A stretch of 64,000 nt of DNA, from assembly GCF_030733425.1 (NCBI RefSeq), contig NZ_JASHIZ010000012.1:62001-126000 (forward strand). Reading direction: 5' to 3'. The notes below the pieces were generated by a model. That model ran no database searches. It was not told where the DNA came from and saw only the letters and a list, made by a program, of their open reading frames with translations. The DNA is from Roseovarius sp. MMSF_3350 (GTDB taxonomy: Bacteria > Pseudomonadota > Alphaproteobacteria > Rhodobacterales > Rhodobacteraceae). Positions 1 to 9,873 of the stretch are shown piece after piece. Position 1 is the first letter of the stretch; every line of letters begins with the position of its first letter. The position numbers and the translations under genes are program-made.

Positions 1-1566
1 CTGTGCAACTTTGTAATCGCGTGCGAGAGAAGCAAACACTGAAAACACCGAGTGCCGAAGTTTGGGACTAAGTGAGAACTTAATATCATTCTCCAGCACC
101 AGCCGGATCACCCCCAACGCCGCCCGTCGCAGCGCATAGGGGTCTTTCGACCCCGTCGGCTTTTCATCGATCGCCCAGAACCCCGCCAGCGTATCCAGCT
201 TGTCCGCCAGCGCCACGGTGACCGAGACAAGACGCGAGGGCACCGCATCAGACGGCCCAAGCGGCGCATAATGCTCTTCGCAGGCCGCCGCCACATCCTC
301 GGGCAAGCCCGCCTCGGCGGCGTAATACCGCCCCATGATCCCCTGCAATTCGGGGAATTCGTAGACCATTTCCGAACTCAGATCGGCCTTCGCCACCTTC
401 GCCGCCTGTTCCGCCAGGTCAGGATCAGCGCCCACCACCGGCGCGATTTCCCGTGCCAAGGCCGCGATGCGGGCGATCCGCTCGGCCTGGCTGCCCAGCT
501 TGTTGTGGAAGGTCACGTTCTCCAGGCTTTCCAGCCACGGCCCCATGCCCTCTTTCGCGATGCGCAGATCGTTCTCCCAGAAGAACTTGGCATCCGCCAG
601 CCGCGCGGCCAGCACCTTCTGGTTGCCCGCAAGAATCGTCGCGCCCTCGTCGGCGGTTTCGCGGTTCGCAACCGTCACGAACTGCTCGATCCGGCCCGTC
701 TTCGGGTTGCGCACCGAAAAGAACTTCTGGTGCTCTTTCATCGACGATTGCAGCACCTCGGGCGGCAGGTCCAGGAACTCGGCCCCGATCTCGCCCATCA
801 GCGGCACGGGCCATTCCACCAGCCCCGCGACCTCCTGCAACAGCCCCTTGTCCTCGACCACCTCAAGACCACGGGCAAAGGCCAGGTTCGTGGCCTCCTG
901 CCAGATGTGGCCCGACCGTTCCTCGGGGTTCAACACCACACGGGCGCGCTTCAGCTTCGCCGCGTAATCCTCGAAGGACGTGACGGAAAACCGCCCCGGC
1001 GCCATGAACCTGTGCCCTTCGGTGCTGTCGCCCGCCTTGATGCCGTCCACTTCCAGCGGCACGACCTGCGCCTCGCCCGCGTCGTCCGTCAGGATGCACA
1101 GGATCGAATGCAGGGGCCGCACCCAACGCAGGCTGCCCGCGCCCCAGCGCATCGACTTGGGCCACGGGAAATTACGGATCGTGTCGTCCAGAACCTCGGC
1201 CACGATCTCCGCCGCAGGGCGACCGGGCTTGGTGACGGTGGCAAAATAAACCTTGCCCTTTTTCTCGTCGCGCACCTCAAGGTCGTCGCGCGTCACGCCG
1301 GCACCCCGCAGAAACCCCTCGATCGCCTTCTCGGGCGCATCCACGCGCGGCCCCTTGCGTTCCTCGCGCAGCGTCGGGCTCTCAGACAGCAACCCTTCCA
1401 GCGCCAGCGTCAGCCGCCGCGGCGTGGCAAAGGCCGCAGCCCCGGCATAGGTCAGGCCCGCTTCGACCAGCCCGTCGGTCATCCGCTTTTTCAGGTCGTC
1501 ACAGGCCCGCGCCTGCATCCGGGCCGGGATCTCCTCGGAGAAAAGTTCGATCAGAAGGTCGGGCAT
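1..1566 (-). CDS. glyS: Glycine--tRNA ligase beta subunit, C-terminus beyond window
   Basis: Beta subunit of the bacterial alpha2-beta2 glycyl-tRNA synthetase, which charges tRNA-Gly in the cytoplasm. The frame is open from the ATG at 1566 to the left edge, 522 codons of a family usually near 700, so the C-terminal anticodon-binding part is missing from the window. The start [18 protein letters not shown] is the typical GlyS N-terminus, and blocks such as [11 protein letters not shown] and [27 protein letters not shown] fit the family. It lies downstream of glyQ on the same strand, separated by a DUF6446-type gene and a DUF1206 gene. The first ~90 bases of the window are noticeably more AT-rich than the rest of the gene, though the frame stays open. 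The identity is secure. Confidence 0.95.
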   Translation of the reverse strand, partial: MPDLLIELFSEEIPARMQARACDDLKKRMTDGLVEAGLTYAGAAAFATPRRLTLALEGLLSESPTLREERKGPRVDAPEKAIEGFLRGAGVTRDDLEVRDEKKGKVYFATVTKPGRPAAEIVAEVLDDTIRNFPWPKSMRWGAGSLRWVRPLHSILCILTDDAGEAQVVPLEVDGIKAGDSTEGHRFMAPGRFSVTSFEDYAAKLKRARVVLNPEERSGHIWQEATNLAFARGLEVVEDKGLLQEVAGLVEWPVPLMGEIGAEFLDLPPEVLQSSMKEHQKFFSVRNPKTGRIEQFVTVANRETADEGATILAGNQKVLAARLADAKFFWENDLRIAKEGMGPWLESLENVTFHNKLGSQAERIARIAALAREIAPVVGADPDLAEQAAKVAKADLSSEMVYEFPELQGIMGRYYAAEAGLPEDVAAACEEHYAPLGPSDAVPSRLVSVTVALADKLDTLAGFWAIDEKPTGSKDPYALRRAALGVIRLVLENDIKFSLSPKLRHSVFSVFASLARDYKVAQ

Positions 1567-1644
1567 GATGTCACCGGAACGTCTTGGGTCAACGTCCCGG
1601 TGCTTAACGGGCCTGCCACGGCGCGGCAAGCCGATAGACGGCAA

Positions 1645-2517
1645 TTAGCCGGCAGTGGCAGCCCGCGCCTTGGACTCGGCCTTCGCCTTGGCGGCCTGCG
1701 CCATGCTTTGAATGTCGCTGCTATCGTCCACGCCCGGCACGATCCGATAGCGCGCCTCGACGAAGTTCTCGACACCAAAGCCGATGATGCCCAGCGCGAT
1801 CACGCCCAGCAGGATCCGCCCACCGGTCAGACCGCGGATATAGTCCAGCGCTCCGCCAAGGCCCATCGCCGAGGACGGGTCGGAATTTATCGCGGCAAAG
1901 CCCAGGAACACGCCCACGATGGCCAGCACGATGCCGTAGCTGACAAACCCCCAGCGCAGCAGCGGCTCAAGCTTTTGCGTCTTCTCGTTGTTCTGGATGT
2001 ACCGCTTGTACTTCTTCTTCCAGCCCTTGATGACATAGTGAATCCCCGCGCCAAGAATACCGAGCGCGGCGATCCCGACGATCCACTTGCCACCAGGCAT
2101 CTGCAGAACCTTCGCAGTCCAGTCCGAAGCACCGTCACCGCCCGAACTGCCACCGACGCCCATCGCAACCGTGGCCATCCCGACGCCAAGGCCCACGTGG
2201 ATCAGCCCGGTAACGACCAGCGCAAGCCGTTGAAGTACGCCTTTTTCCTCGTCACCTCGGTTTTCAAGGTCGAAATACGCCGCGATGAAACGCCAGATGC
2301 CGTAACAGATGAAGCCGAAGGCCACGAGCCACAGCAGAACCTGACCGAACGGCGCATCGCGCAGGGTCTGTAACGCACCCTCGGTGCCCTCTGTATTGCC
2401 GCCCCACAAAGCGGCGGACATCGTCAGCCCACCGAGAATGAGATAGACCAGCCCCCTTGCGGAATAGCCCGCCCGCATCATCGGAATGACCCAGTCGGGT
2501 GCTCTCTGATCGGCCAT
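1645..2517 (-). CDS. DUF1206 family integral membrane protein
   Basis: A 290-aa membrane protein of unknown function. It consists of three successive helix-pair units, each with the DUF1206 look (GYSARGLVYLILG, then two degenerate copies around 'LIHVGLGVGMAT' and 'FVSYGIVLAIVG'), about six membrane segments in all. A charged Ala/Lys tail follows. The ATG at 2517 is chosen over an upstream ATG because GGAGGA lies six bases before it and the protein then begins MADQRAPDWVIPMMRAGY, typical of the family. It sits between glyS and the DUF6446 gene and may be co-transcribed with them. No catalytic motif is visible. Confidence 0.85.
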   Translation of the reverse strand: MADQRAPDWVIPMMRAGYSARGLVYLILGGLTMSAALWGGNTEGTEGALQTLRDAPFGQVLLWLVAFGFICYGIWRFIAAYFDLENRGDEEKGVLQRLALVVTGLIHVGLGVGMATVAMGVGGSSGGDGASDWTAKVLQMPGGKWIVGIAALGILGAGIHYVIKGWKKKYKRYIQNNEKTQKLEPLLRWGFVSYGIVLAIVGVFLGFAAINSDPSSAMGLGGALDYIRGLTGGRILLGVIALGIIGFGVENFVEARYRIVPGVDDSSDIQSMAQAAKAKAESKARAATAG

Positions 2518-2591
2518 AACGCGTCCTCCGCTGCAATGAAGCATTGATAGGGAAGCGTGCGAAGCGGCCTCAGAGTTCCTTGGTTTGTTGC

Positions 2592-3122
2592 TTAATTTTC
2601 TGCTGCGCCCTCGCGCGGCGGGCATTCCTCGCCCACCACGGTGCCGTCATAGGCCTTGTCGCCGCACTCGTTCAGCTCGTGCCAGGCATAGCCGCGACCG
2701 TCCTCGGTGACGACCACGACGCGGTCAATTCCATAACCGATATTCTTTTCACCCAGGAACGCCAGCGCAGTGCCCGCCTCCAGTTCGTCGGCAATCGCCT
2801 CGGCATCGAAACAATCAAACCAGCCCGGCGCTGTCAGCGGTTCTGCGTCCTCGTACATCTCGTAAGTCTCGGTCAGCATCGCCTGGCTCATCTCGGTCGT
2901 GAAACAGGCGCGATAGCGGATCGGGCTGCTGGCCGCGTCGATGGCCTGGAAATCCTCGTAAAGCACCGCCTCGGGCGCGTTTGTGGCAAGGTTCACCATC
3001 CGTACGTCATCGGTGCCTGTCGCCTCGACCGGCTCGTAGAAATGGTAAACCTGAAGGTAATACATGGCCGCCCCGGCCAAGAGTGCACTCATGACGATCC
3101 CGATCCCGATGACCTTGCCCAT
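2592..3122 (-). CDS. DUF6446-type membrane-anchored protein
   Basis: A 176-aa protein with one N-terminal hydrophobic segment (MGKVIGIGIVMSALLAGAAM) followed by a soluble, mostly acidic domain, so probably anchored in the inner membrane facing the periplasm. It contains three cysteines (in RYRACF, WFDCFD and NECGD) plus one near the C-terminus. A protein of this kind commonly sits between glyQ and glyS in Rhodobacteraceae, and the assignment rests on that context and on the sequence pattern from memory. An in-frame ATG at 3164 would extend it into the glyQ 3' end. I prefer 3122 because the hydrophobic segment then starts at once. The function is unknown. Confidence 0.7.
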   Translation of the reverse strand: MGKVIGIGIVMSALLAGAAMYYLQVYHFYEPVEATGTDDVRMVNLATNAPEAVLYEDFQAIDAASSPIRYRACFTTEMSQAMLTETYEMYEDAEPLTAPGWFDCFDAEAIADELEAGTALAFLGEKNIGYGIDRVVVVTEDGRGYAWHELNECGDKAYDGTVVGEECPPREGAAEN

Positions 3123-3144
3123 CACCCCTGCCCCGCGTCCGGCC

Positions 3145-4074
3145 TCATGCCGCGTAGCCGCCATCGGCAGTCAGCACATAGGCATCGGCGCATTTCTTGG
3201 CCAGCGCCCGGACACGCCCGATATAGGCCTGCCGCTCGGTCACGCTGATCACGCCGCGGGCGTCTAGCAGGTTGAAGATGTGGCTGGCCTTGATGCACTG
3301 GTCATAGGCGGGCAGCGCCATGACGATCCGGCGGCCGGTCTTGGGGTCCTCGTCAGGCTCGCTGAGGATCCGGTCGCACTCGGCCTCGGCCTCGACGAAA
3401 TGGCGCAGCAACACATCGGTGTCCGCCACATCGAAATTCCACCGTGCGAACTGCGCCTCGGCCTCCAGGAACACGTCGCCATAGCTTAGCGCGATGGGCG
3501 CATCGGGGTCGTTGAAAGGCATGTCCATCACGTGATCCACGCCCAGAACGTACATCGCCAACCGTTCCAGCCCGTAGGTCAGCTCGCCCGAGACCGGGTG
3601 GCAATCATGCCCGCCCACCTGCTGGAAATAGGTGAACTGGCTCACCTCCATTCCGTCGCACCAGACTTCCCAGCCAAGGCCCCAGGCACCCAGGGTCGGG
3701 CTTTCCCAATCATCCTCGACAAAGCGGATGTCGTGCGTCTCCATGTCGATGCCGATGGCCTCCAAGCTGCCCAGATACAGCGCCTGCAGATCCGGCGGGC
3801 TGGGTTTGATCAGCACCTGGTACTGGTAATAGTGCTGCAATCGGTTCGGGCTTTCGCCATAGCGCCCGTCCGTCGGCCGGCGCGACGGCTGCACATAGGC
3901 CGCGGCCCAGGGACGCGCGCCCAGCGACCGCAGCGTCGTGGCCGGGTGGAACGTGCCAGCGCCTACTTCCATGTCGTATGGCTGCATCACGGCACAGCCC
4001 TTCGCGGCCCAGTAGGCCTGCAAACGCAGGATGATTTCCTGGAATGACCGCGGTTTGCCGCTGCTGTCGATCAT
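3145..4074 (-). CDS. glyQ: Glycine--tRNA ligase alpha subunit
   Basis: Catalytic alpha subunit (309 aa) of heterotetrameric glycyl-tRNA synthetase. It binds ATP and glycine and forms glycyl-adenylate. Diagnostic class II blocks are visible: [37 protein letters not shown] at the N-terminus, the [17 protein letters not shown] stretch, and FTYFQQVGG with [12 protein letters not shown] further on. The length is normal for the family. The ATG at 4074 begins [14 protein letters not shown]. It is divergent from the secreted pseudoprotease gene at 4239 and heads the run that leads to glyS. Confidence 0.97.
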   Translation of the reverse strand: MIDSSGKPRSFQEIILRLQAYWAAKGCAVMQPYDMEVGAGTFHPATTLRSLGARPWAAAYVQPSRRPTDGRYGESPNRLQHYYQYQVLIKPSPPDLQALYLGSLEAIGIDMETHDIRFVEDDWESPTLGAWGLGWEVWCDGMEVSQFTYFQQVGGHDCHPVSGELTYGLERLAMYVLGVDHVMDMPFNDPDAPIALSYGDVFLEAEAQFARWNFDVADTDVLLRHFVEAEAECDRILSEPDEDPKTGRRIVMALPAYDQCIKASHIFNLLDARGVISVTERQAYIGRVRALAKKCADAYVLTADGGYAA

Positions 4075-4238
4075 GGATTTCCCTCCGGGTCGCCCCTCGT
4101 GATCCTCGCCCCTTCCCTACGGCGCTCTTACCCAGGGGTCAATTGTCCTGAAACGCCATATTTAGGATGCACCCGCCCGCAGATTTGCTAAAAAGCGGGG
4201 AAGAGCAGAAACAACATCAATCTCGGCAAGGGACGTAC

Positions 4239-6011
4239 ATGTCGCGCATCTTTCTAACCCTCGCATTTCTGGCCGTCACCCTTGTGGCGCCGATTGCCGC
4301 AAAGGCTCAGGTCTTCATCCAGATCGAGGCGCAACCCAGCCTCGCTCAGGCCGAGGCCAGTTTGCGCCGGTATTCGGGCCGGATGCAGGACGTGAACGGA
4401 TTTGCCCTGGGCGGCGGCTGGTACGGGATCGCGCTCGGCCCATACAGCGAAGAGGATGCCAACACGATCCTGCGCAACCTGCGGTCGTCCCGTCTGATTC
4501 CGCGCGACAGCTACATTGCCGAGGCGTCCGAATATGATCGTCAGTTCTGGCCGGTGGGCGCCAACGTCCTGAACCGCCCGACGCAGGAGGTGACCGACAG
4601 CACCGCCACTGACAGCGCGACCCAAGGTGCAGAGCAGCAAACCACCACCGCCGAGACGCTGCCCCAGCCTGACCCGGAGCCGCAACCATCGGACGAGACG
4701 GTGCGCGAGGCCCGGGCAAGCGAGGCGGGTCTGACCCGCGAGGAACGCGAGGCTCTCCAGGAGGCGCTGAAATGGGCCGGCTTCTACGGCGGCAAGATCG
4801 ACGCCGCGTTCGGGCAGGGCACGCGCGGCTCGATGGCCCGCTGGCAGGAAGCGAACAATTTCGAGGCCACGGGCGTTCTGACCACCCGTCAGCGCGCCGA
4901 ACTCTTCCGGCAATACAACGCGGTCCTCGAAGGTCTGGACCTCCGCGTCGTCCGCGACACAGGCGCGGGCATCTCGATGAAACTGCCGACCGGGGTCGTG
5001 GAATTCTCGAAATACGAACCCCCCTTCGCCCATTACGACGCCACGGGCGACATCGACGCAAAGGTTCTGCTGATCAGCCAGGCCGGCGATCGCGCCACCC
5101 TCGCGGGCCTTTACGACATCATGCAGACGCTGGAGATCGTGCCGCAGGACGGACCGCGCAACCTCGACGGCGATTCCTTCACCCTGATCGGTGAGAACGC
5201 CTATACGATTTCGCATACCCAGGCATGGCTGCGCGACGGTCACATCAAGGGATTTACCGTGGTCTGGCCCGCCGGCGACGAAGAGCGCCGCACCCGGATG
5301 CTTGGCGAGATGCAAGAGAGCTTCTCGCGGCTCGACATGGTGCTCGACCCGGCGGCCGGCGCCAACGAAGTGCAAAGCATCGACCTCGTCGCAGGACTGG
5401 AAATCCGCAAGCCCAAGATTTCGCGTTCGGGGTTCTACGTCGACCGATCCGGAACGGTCGTCACCACGACCGAAGTGGTCGCATCCTGTGGGCGTATCAC
5501 CCTTGACGAAACCATCGAGGCCGAAGTCCAGACCGTCAACGACGAGACCGGCATCGCGGTTCTGCGCCCGCGCACGCCGCTGGCGCCGCTGGGCGTGGCG
5601 GCCTTCCAGCAGAACATTCCCCGCCTTCAGTCGGACGTGGCTGTCGCGGGCTATTCCTATGGCGGCGTCCTTGGCGCGCCCTCGGTCACTTTCGGCCAGC
5701 TGGCCGATGTCCGCGGCCTGAACGGCGAACAGGAGATGAAGCGGCTTGCCCTGAATGCACTGGAAGGGGATGCCGGCGGGCCGGTCGTGGATGCGGGCGG
5801 CGCCGTGGTCGGGATGCTTCTGCCGGCCCGCGATGGCAGCCGTCAACTGCCCGACGGCGTCAGCTTTGCCGCCAATGCCGAGACGATCCGCCGGGTTCTG
5901 GAACAGGCCGGCGTCACGCCATCCGCAACCAATGGCAACGGCCAGATGCCGCCCGAAAGCCTGTCGGAACGCGCCTCGGGCATGACCGTTCTGGTCAGCT
6001 GCTGGGAGTAG
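4239..6011 (+). CDS. Secreted SPOR/peptidoglycan-binding protein with a degenerate trypsin-like domain
   Basis: A 590-aa exported protein: a signal peptide (about residues 1-24, ending AAKAQ), a SPOR-like sulcus domain (about 25-100), a low-complexity Thr/Glu/Pro linker, a PG_binding_1 domain (about 165-226), then a middle region and a C-terminal chymotrypsin-fold domain. All three catalytic positions appear replaced. The usual T-x-A-H-V-V block reads TTEVVASC (Glu412), the usual D-L/I-A-V-L block reads TGIAVL (Gly438), and the usual G-D-S-G-G-P reads GDAGGP (Ala512). It is therefore probably a cell-wall-binding pseudoprotease. The ATG at 4239 has AAGGGA just upstream, and the in-frame ATG at 4167 would precede the signal peptide. 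Confidence 0.85.
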   Translation: MSRIFLTLAFLAVTLVAPIAAKAQVFIQIEAQPSLAQAEASLRRYSGRMQDVNGFALGGGWYGIALGPYSEEDANTILRNLRSSRLIPRDSYIAEASEYDRQFWPVGANVLNRPTQEVTDSTATDSATQGAEQQTTTAETLPQPDPEPQPSDETVREARASEAGLTREEREALQEALKWAGFYGGKIDAAFGQGTRGSMARWQEANNFEATGVLTTRQRAELFRQYNAVLEGLDLRVVRDTGAGISMKLPTGVVEFSKYEPPFAHYDATGDIDAKVLLISQAGDRATLAGLYDIMQTLEIVPQDGPRNLDGDSFTLIGENAYTISHTQAWLRDGHIKGFTVVWPAGDEERRTRMLGEMQESFSRLDMVLDPAAGANEVQSIDLVAGLEIRKPKISRSGFYVDRSGTVVTTTEVVASCGRITLDETIEAEVQTVNDETGIAVLRPRTPLAPLGVAAFQQNIPRLQSDVAVAGYSYGGVLGAPSVTFGQLADVRGLNGEQEMKRLALNALEGDAGGPVVDAGGAVVGMLLPARDGSRQLPDGVSFAANAETIRRVLEQAGVTPSATNGNGQMPPESLSERASGMTVLVSCWE

Positions 6012-6157
6012 TCGCGGCAATACCGCTAAAATTGAACGGGAACTTCGCCGTAAGGCCATGTTTCGGCCCAATGCACACCGTTCCAGGCCCCGATACCCCC
6101 CTCGGGTGGTGCGGGCGTTGGCCGTAACGATCGGCCGTGTATCTGGAGTGGACCGAA

Positions 6158-6445
6158 ATGTTCAAATCAATCGTTCTGGGCGCAACCGCGCTTTGCGCTT
6201 CCTTCGCATCGACGGCACAGGCCGACCTGTCGTCAGACGTGGCCGCCTCGCTGCACCTCGCAGGCAATGGAAACGCCGCGCCGGCCCTGAACCACCAGGG
6301 GCAGTGGTGGACCCATCCCAAGGGATGCGAATATTCCCGCGCCGGCCGCGGCGGCGAAGTCGTGTGGTACCTCATCATCAACACCGCCCGCCCCGGCTGC
6401 CCCGCCTACATCGTCAGCTATAGCCCTTATAACGACGTCTACTGA
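6158..6445 (+). CDS. Small secreted protein of unknown function
   Basis: A 95-aa protein with a clear signal peptide (FKSIVLGATALCASFASTAQA), which leaves a mature domain of about 73 residues. The mature part is rich in Trp, Tyr and Gly (QGQWWTHPKGCEYSRAG, VVWYLIINTARPGC) with two cysteines that could pair in the periplasm. The ATG at 6158 is preceded by GGAG with nine bases of spacing. The in-frame ATG at 6137 would put charged residues before the signal peptide. It is a separate short transcript between the pseudoprotease and the convergent decarboxylase. I do not recognise the family. Confidence 0.7.
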   Translation: MFKSIVLGATALCASFASTAQADLSSDVAASLHLAGNGNAAPALNHQGQWWTHPKGCEYSRAGRGGEVVWYLIINTARPGCPAYIVSYSPYNDVY

Positions 6446-6540
6446 GCAGCCCGACCATTTCGAACCGGCTGTTTTCCGAAGAGACGGAAGACCGGGCAAC
6501 AGCCCGGCTTCACCCTCCCGATAACCCGTCTGTCCAAAGC

Positions 6541-8124
6541 CTACCCTGCAATTCCGGCTTGCACGTGGATAAGCGTCGGGCGATCCGCGTCGAAGGCCGC
6601 GCGCACCGCCTGACCCATTTCCTCCAGGCTGCCGGGCTGCACGGCATGGGCGCCGTAGGCTTTCGCCAGCGCGCAGAAGTCCGGATTTCTTGCAACCACC
6701 GCGTTGGGCGCGATCTGCGAACGGATCATCGCATCCTCGATCTCTTTCAGCTTGCCGTTGTCCCACAGGACGATCGGCAGCGGCAGGCCGTGTTCCACGG
6801 CCGTGCCCAGTTCCTGCACCGTGTATTGAAACCCGCTATCGCCGCAGATCGCCAGGGTCGGCTGGCCGTTCCGCGCGATGGCTCCCCCTATGGCGGCGGG
6901 CATTCCATAGCCCAGCGTGCCATAGCCAAAGGGATGATGCCAATGGCCGGGGCGATCCATCGGCCAGACTTCCTTGGCGGCATAGGCGAATTGCGTCATG
7001 TCGGAATAGATCATCGTCTCCGCCGGGCATGCCGCGTGCAGCGCCTCGACCACCGGCACGATGCCGGGCCGCTCGGCCACCACTTCCGCCCGCCAGCGCG
7101 CCTTGGTCGCGGCCACCGTCGCGGCATCCCATTTCGGCGCGGCTTCGGTGTCCAATGCCTCGGCAAGCGCCTCCAGGAACGCGCCCGCGTCCGACAGGAT
7201 CGACAAATCCGCATGCGGGTGGTCCAGCTCGACCGGATCGATATCCACACGGATCATCTGCCCCTTGTGACCCAGCTCATCGCGCCAAAGGTCGATCTCC
7301 GACAGTTCCGATCCCACGACCAGCACGAGATCCGCCCTGGCCATGACCTCGGCGCTGTCCGGCCTCGCCAGATAGGCCCCGAAATCGAGCGGCAGATCGG
7401 CCCCTGCCACGCCACGCCCGGCATAGGTCGTCATCATCGCCGCGCCACTGCGTTCTACGACGGCCCGCGCCGCCGCCCCGGCCCTTGCGCTTCCGCCTCC
7501 GAACAGGATCATCGGTGTCTTCGCGCCGCGCAGGGCCTCCGCGACCCTCTCGACATCGCTGGCCCGTGCCACGGCGGGTGTCGGTCGCGAAGCCACCGGT
7601 TGCGGCGCCGGGTCGGCCAGGCTTCCGCCCAAAGCGATGGGCACCTGGATGTGTTTCGTCCGGGGCCGCGCCGCCGCGAACTCGTTGAACGCCCGTTCGA
7701 CAAGACCACAGGTCGCCTGCGCCGACTTTACCTCAAAGCTCCAGTCGCAGATGCAGCGTGCCGCCCCTTCCTGATCTATCATCTGATGAAGCTGCCCGCG
7801 CCGCGCCGCCGTCTCGTCCAGGCAGCTCGAGATCACCAGCATCGGCACGCTGTCCGAATAGGCCTGCCCCATCGGCGTCATGATGTTGGTCAACCCCGGC
7901 CCGGTGATCACGTAGGCCACCCCCGGCTTGCCCGACGCGCGGGCATAACCGTCGGCCATGAAACCCGCCCCCTGCTCATGCCGCGCCAGCACGTGGCGAA
8001 TTCCGGCCTCCTCGATACCGCGATACATTTCGACGTTATGCACGCCGGGTATGCCGAAGATCACATCGACCCCGCGGGCCTTCAACATGTGCGAGATTTG
8101 TGCGCCAAGCGGTCGCTGGGTCAT
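6541..8124 (-). CDS. ThDP-dependent decarboxylase, likely 5-guanidino-2-oxopentanoate decarboxylase
   Basis: A 527-aa member of the acetolactate synthase/benzoylformate decarboxylase superfamily. The N-terminal PYR domain has the catalytic Glu block (LARHEQGAGFMADGYARASGKPG, TGPGLTN), followed by a central Rossmann-like domain and a C-terminal PP domain with the Mg/ThDP motif CGDSGFQYTVQELGTAVEHGLPLPIVLWDN. The overall pattern resembles the AruI-type enzyme that decarboxylates 2-ketoarginine in arginine transamination. That substrate is an inference, and a generic ThDP enzyme is the alternative. The ATG at 8124 overlaps the trkH stop by one base (TGATG), with GGAGGG four bases upstream, so translation is probably coupled to trkH. 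Confidence 0.8.
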   Translation of the reverse strand: MTQRPLGAQISHMLKARGVDVIFGIPGVHNVEMYRGIEEAGIRHVLARHEQGAGFMADGYARASGKPGVAYVITGPGLTNIMTPMGQAYSDSVPMLVISSCLDETAARRGQLHQMIDQEGAARCICDWSFEVKSAQATCGLVERAFNEFAAARPRTKHIQVPIALGGSLADPAPQPVASRPTPAVARASDVERVAEALRGAKTPMILFGGGSARAGAAARAVVERSGAAMMTTYAGRGVAGADLPLDFGAYLARPDSAEVMARADLVLVVGSELSEIDLWRDELGHKGQMIRVDIDPVELDHPHADLSILSDAGAFLEALAEALDTEAAPKWDAATVAATKARWRAEVVAERPGIVPVVEALHAACPAETMIYSDMTQFAYAAKEVWPMDRPGHWHHPFGYGTLGYGMPAAIGGAIARNGQPTLAICGDSGFQYTVQELGTAVEHGLPLPIVLWDNGKLKEIEDAMIRSQIAPNAVVARNPDFCALAKAYGAHAVQPGSLEEMGQAVRAAFDADRPTLIHVQAGIAG

Positions 8125-9569
8125 CAGGCCCTCCAGAAAGAAATGGTGAAGATGGCATAGACGGCCAGCAGTTCCAGCCGGCCGATAAGCATCGCGGCGA
8201 TCAGGATCCACTTGGCCGTGTCATTGAGCGGCTTGTAGGTGCCCGCCGGTCCGATGACTTCTCCCAGGCCCGGGCCGATATTGGCCAGCGCCGAGGCGGC
8301 ACCGGACACGGACGTGGTGAAATCCAGCCCGGTCATGCCAAGCGCAACCGAAACCAGCCCCATCGTGACCACGAAGAAAACGAAGAACGACATGACCGAG
8401 CTCAGCACGTCTTCGGAAATCGGCCGTCCGTCATATCGCGGCGTGAACACGCCATGCGGCGAGTAGATCCGCTGGAGTTGCGACCGTACCGACGCGAAAA
8501 GCAGCTGGTACCGGAATATCTTGATCGAACAGCTGGTCGACCCGGCGCAGCCCCCGATCAGCCCGACGAAGAAGAACACCGAAACCAGCAATGGGCCCCA
8601 GCCCATGTAATCCACGCTGGAATATCCCGTTCCGCTGATGATGGAGGTGATGTTGAACGCGGCCTCCCGCAGGGCCTGCTCGGGATGATGCGGGAACATC
8701 GTCAACAGCACCCCGGCGGTGCCGACGGTCAGGAAAGTCAGCGTGATCAGGAACCCGCGTACCTGGCTGTCCTTCAGAACCGCGTTGCTGCCCGCCAGCA
8801 ACTGCACGTAGCGCACGAACGGAAGCGCGGCGAGGATCATGAACACCGTCGCCACCCACTCCGCGGGCCCCCGGAAGGTACCGAACGAGGCATCGTAGGA
8901 CGAAAAGCCCCCGGTCGACACGGTGGTCAGCGCATGCATCGTCGCGTCGAACGTGTTCATGCCGGTCATCATGTAACAGGCGATGCAGGCCAGCGTTAGC
9001 CCGAGGTAAATCACCGAGATACGCGACGCGATCTCGGTCGCCCGCGGCAGGATCTTCCCCATCGTGTCGAACGCCTCCGACCGAAAGAGTTGCATGCCGC
9101 CCACACGCAGTTCGGGCAGGAACACCATCGCCACGACGATGATGCCGATGCCGCCCAGCCATTGCAGAATGCCGCGCCACAGGTTCAGGCCCTTGGGTAA
9201 TGTCTCCAGCCCTGTCAGCACGGTCGCACCGGTGGTGGTCAGACCGGACATCGCCTCGAAGAAGGCGTCAACGAGCGTGGAATTGGTCGCGCCGAACATA
9301 AAAGGCATCGCGCCAAAGATCGGCAGGATGACCCAGACGCCCGTCGTCAGAAGAAAGGTCTGCTGGATCGTCAGGCCCTCGCGGACCCCGTTGCGGCAGG
9401 ACAGGGCCACAAGCCCCCCTGCAAGAACCGTCAGGATCGCGCTTTCCGCGAAGATCTGCCAGTGTTCGCGCCCTTCGGCGATATCCACCATCATCGGCAG
9501 GACCATCGCCAAGCCCAGCGCCATGACCGTCAGGCCAATCACATATCCAACCGGGCGAAAGTCCACCAT
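8124..9569 (-). CDS. trkH: TrkH family potassium uptake protein
   Basis: A 481-aa inner-membrane K+ translocating subunit. Repeated selectivity-loop regions of the Trk/Ktr/HKT superfamily are visible: SGLTTTGATVL, MHALTTVSTGGFSSYD, ISGTGYSSVDY and GCAGSTSCSIKIFRYQ, with about ten or more membrane spans between them. Such channels normally need cytoplasmic TrkA, which is not in this window. The start MVDFRPVGYVIGLT at 9569 leads directly into the first helix. The gene is first in a two-gene unit with the overlapping ThDP decarboxylase, an odd functional pairing. Confidence 0.92.
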   Translation of the reverse strand: MVDFRPVGYVIGLTVMALGLAMVLPMMVDIAEGREHWQIFAESAILTVLAGGLVALSCRNGVREGLTIQQTFLLTTGVWVILPIFGAMPFMFGATNSTLVDAFFEAMSGLTTTGATVLTGLETLPKGLNLWRGILQWLGGIGIIVVAMVFLPELRVGGMQLFRSEAFDTMGKILPRATEIASRISVIYLGLTLACIACYMMTGMNTFDATMHALTTVSTGGFSSYDASFGTFRGPAEWVATVFMILAALPFVRYVQLLAGSNAVLKDSQVRGFLITLTFLTVGTAGVLLTMFPHHPEQALREAAFNITSIISGTGYSSVDYMGWGPLLVSVFFFVGLIGGCAGSTSCSIKIFRYQLLFASVRSQLQRIYSPHGVFTPRYDGRPISEDVLSSVMSFFVFFVVTMGLVSVALGMTGLDFTTSVSGAASALANIGPGLGEVIGPAGTYKPLNDTAKWILIAAMLIGRLELLAVYAIFTISFWRA

Positions 9570-9660
9570 GGAGCGAAGCCTTGGCCCCGGTACTGAATTA
9601 TGTCAAGCCGCTCCGCGAGGGCCCGGCACGGCCGGAACCCCCGAAGGTCGGACAAGGTCG

Positions 9661-9873
9661 TCAGGCGTAGAACAGGTCCTGGAACACGTGGCGCACGATG
9701 TCTTCGCGCTTGATGCCCATTTGTTGCAGTTCCTCGTCGCTTTTCGCGCTGAGTTCCTCGATCAGGCCACGGCGCGACATGATGCGGGCGTGCTGGTCGA
9801 ACCGTTCCACGATGCCGTGGAACACGCGGGTGAAAAAGCCGCCGTGGTCAAGATTGGTTGTGCTAGTCGCCAT
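9661..9873 (-). CDS. Small DUF1127 domain protein
   Basis: A 70-aa basic protein. Its C-terminal half (about 35-65, RGLIEELSAKSDEELQQMGIKREDIVRHVF) matches the DUF1127 pattern of a short arginine/leucine helix followed by a 'L..lGi.r.di' turn. Members of this family are abundant stress-related small proteins in alphaproteobacteria and some affect sRNA turnover. A role here is inference. GAGG lies eight bases before the ATG at 9873. Farther upstream is a leader that closely parallels the one before the 42-aa gene at 10312, and both proteins begin MAT-T-TN. Confidence 0.85.
   Translation of the reverse strand: MATSTTNLDHGGFFTRVFHGIVERFDQHARIMSRRGLIEELSAKSDEELQQMGIKREDIVRHVFQDLFYA

Noticed and set aside
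1..90. AT-rich left edge as the start of an inserted element
   Set aside because: The glyS frame remains open without a break to position 1, so only a local composition change can be stated.
271..2373. 700-codon plus-strand frame over glyS and the DUF1206 gene
   Set aside because: It is the antisense shadow of two clear genes; composition is Arg/His/Gln-rich and it spans a gene boundary.
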